Both the position numbers and the translations under genes were made by a program. A stretch of DNA of 6,488 bases from Dehalococcoidia bacterium (GTDB lineage: Bacteria; Chloroflexota; Dehalococcoidia; GIF9; AB-539-J10): the NCBI GenBank assembly GCA_030612345.1, contig JAUWOB010000056.1:1-6488 (forward strand), in the 5' to 3' direction. Positions within the stretch are counted from its first letter, which is position 1. Every line of letters begins with the position of its first letter. The notes beneath the pieces were generated by a model that saw nothing but the letters and a program-made list of their open reading frames with translations, was not told the DNA's origin and searched no databases. Below, one piece after another: positions 6,005-6,488 of the stretch.

Positions 6005-6202
6005 TGGAGGCATCACGTGCTGCATTGTCAGCCTCTTCTTGTCTGTTCCCGTGAGGAGCGAGACTTCTCACTGACACGCGGGAAGAGGCTCCACAGTCCC
6101 CAAGTTGAATGCTAGGCCCAAAGCACTGAAGCCTAGACCATCAGCCATGATGCGTCGGCTATTTAATGTTCGACGCTCGGACTTCGATGATTCGGCGTTC
6201 AT
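6005..6202. other. Intergenic spacer between panC and the 23S promoter
   Basis: No coding region or tRNA is visible. Besides the large palindrome (6030-6090) it holds two smaller inverted repeats: CTAGGC 6112-6117 with GCCTAG 6131-6136, and GCGTCG 6152-6157 with CGACGC 6171-6176. None is followed by a T run, so none is a standard intrinsic terminator. The stretch just upstream of the rRNA promoter is not A/T-rich, so no obvious UP element is seen. Confidence 0.6.
6030..6090. repeat. Large imperfect palindrome after panC
   Basis: AGCCTCTTC at 6030-6038 is perfectly complementary to GAAGAGGCT at 6082-6090. Inside, TGTC 6040-6043 pairs with GACA 6073-6076 and GTGAG 6051-6055 with CTCAC 6067-6071, giving a nested stem with an 11-nt loop. 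It begins 25 nt after the panC stop and could end or stabilise the pan transcript, but no T run follows, so an intrinsic terminator is not supported. A factor-dependent end or a protein-binding site are alternatives. Confidence 0.6.
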
Positions 6203-6231
6203 TTGACAATAGAAAGGCCCTATTGTATAAT
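6203..6231 (+). promoter_or_regulatory. Consensus sigma-70-type promoter of the 23S rRNA gene
   Basis: TTGACA at 6203-6208 and TATAAT at 6226-6231 with exactly 17 nt between: both boxes and the spacing match the bacterial consensus perfectly. Transcription would start near 6238, about 67 nt before the mature 23S end. So strong a promoter directly before 23S indicates that the gene is transcribed independently of any 16S gene. Confidence 0.9.
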
Positions 6232-6260
6232 GGGGACACTCCTGAACTGGAGGATATTTC

Positions 6261-6273
6261 TGCACGTTAACAA
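6261..6273 (+). promoter_or_regulatory. boxA-like antitermination site in the 23S leader
   Basis: TGCACGTTAACAA resembles the rRNA antitermination boxA (TGCTCTTTAACA in E. coli) and is followed by TTGAATAG, similar to rRNA leader/spacer sequences of Gram-positive bacteria. It lies between the promoter and mature 23S, where a NusB/S10-binding site is expected. The match is by eye and imperfect. Confidence 0.5.
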
Positions 6274-6304
6274 TTGAATAGGTTTTTGTGTTCTGCCTGG
6301 CGTG

Positions 6305-6488
6305 GGTCAAGGGAGAAAGGGCATAGGGTGGATGCCTTGGCATCAGCAGCCGAAGAAGGGCGCGGCAAGACTGCGAAAAGCCTCAGTGAGCTGTCTAGCT
6401 AGCCTAGCTGGGGATTCCCGAATGGGGCAACCCGCCCCGATGAAAGCGGGGCACTCCGATTATGTCGGAGAGGGAACTGGGTGAACTG
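6305..6488 (+). rRNA. 23S ribosomal RNA, 5' end (partial, runs off window)
   Basis: The sequence from 6305 aligns without gaps to the start of E. coli 23S over the first 32 bases, including GGTGGATGCC, and later shows the conserved CCGAATGGGG segment and GGGAACTGGGTGAACTG, the counterpart of the E. coli AACCGGGGGAACTG. About 184 of some 2,900 nt are in the window. The first base is estimated by alignment and may be off by a few nt; the processing stem partner lies beyond the right edge. No 16S rRNA, tRNA-Ile or tRNA-Ala precedes it; panC is the upstream neighbour. Confidence 0.95.

Noticed and set aside
6005..6304. tRNA or 16S remnant ahead of 23S
   Set aside because: No cloverleaf, TTCRA/CCA pattern or conserved 16S 3' end (anti-Shine-Dalgarno region) could be found.
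6302..6484. 60-codon plus-strand ORF at the right edge
   Set aside because: Lies within 23S rRNA.

Overview
This window looks like a chromosomal segment from a free-living bacterium, probably of the phylum Chloroflexota and perhaps Dehalococcoidia-like. The taxonomic hint is indirect. A 23S rRNA gene starts directly behind its own promoter with no 16S rRNA or tRNA gene in front of it, an unlinked rRNA arrangement known from Dehalococcoides. A tandem-hairpin leader also precedes a pantothenate operon, and the 'pan' RNA motif is reported from Chloroflexota, Firmicutes and Deltaproteobacteria. Nothing here names a species. I see no mobile element, CRISPR array or tRNA.

Layout. (1) Bases 1-2711, minus strand, hold a leftward lipid/polyketide-type gene set read from a promoter near 2700. 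In order of transcription it contains a 133-residue protein made of 16-residue repeats, a thiolase-fold ketoacyl synthase III with OleA-like catalytic spacing, and a FabF-type ketoacyl synthase whose C-terminus runs off the left edge. (2) Bases 2682-2769 hold divergent promoters. (3) Bases 2741-2987 hold a rightward sigma-70 promoter with a structured leader of about 130 nt. The leader contains a hairpin with two bulged adenines, mutually exclusive antiterminator and terminator pairings, and a strong intrinsic terminator, all upstream of the first gene. (4) Bases 2988-6004, plus strand, hold the pantothenate (vitamin B5) operon: a Rossmann/DUF2520 oxidoreductase, then panD, panB and panC. (5) Bases 6005-6304 are an intergenic region with a large imperfect palindrome and a perfect-consensus rRNA promoter with a boxA-like site. 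(6) From about 6305 to the right edge is the 5' end of 23S rRNA.

How the genes work together. PanB makes ketopantoate from 2-oxoisovalerate. A reductase must turn that into pantoate, PanD makes beta-alanine from aspartate, and PanC joins the two into pantothenate, the precursor of coenzyme A and of the acyl-carrier-protein arm. No panE is present. The DUF2520 oxidoreductase occupies that gap and is the best candidate for the ketopantoate reductase (PanG-like). The leader RNA would gate the whole set by premature termination. The ketoacyl synthases on the other strand use CoA/ACP thioesters, but any functional link to the pan operon is only inference from adjacency.

The most interesting items are the attenuator-like pan leader, the probable non-PanE reductase, the unlinked 23S gene, and the OleA-like/FabF-like pair led by a 16-residue-repeat protein.
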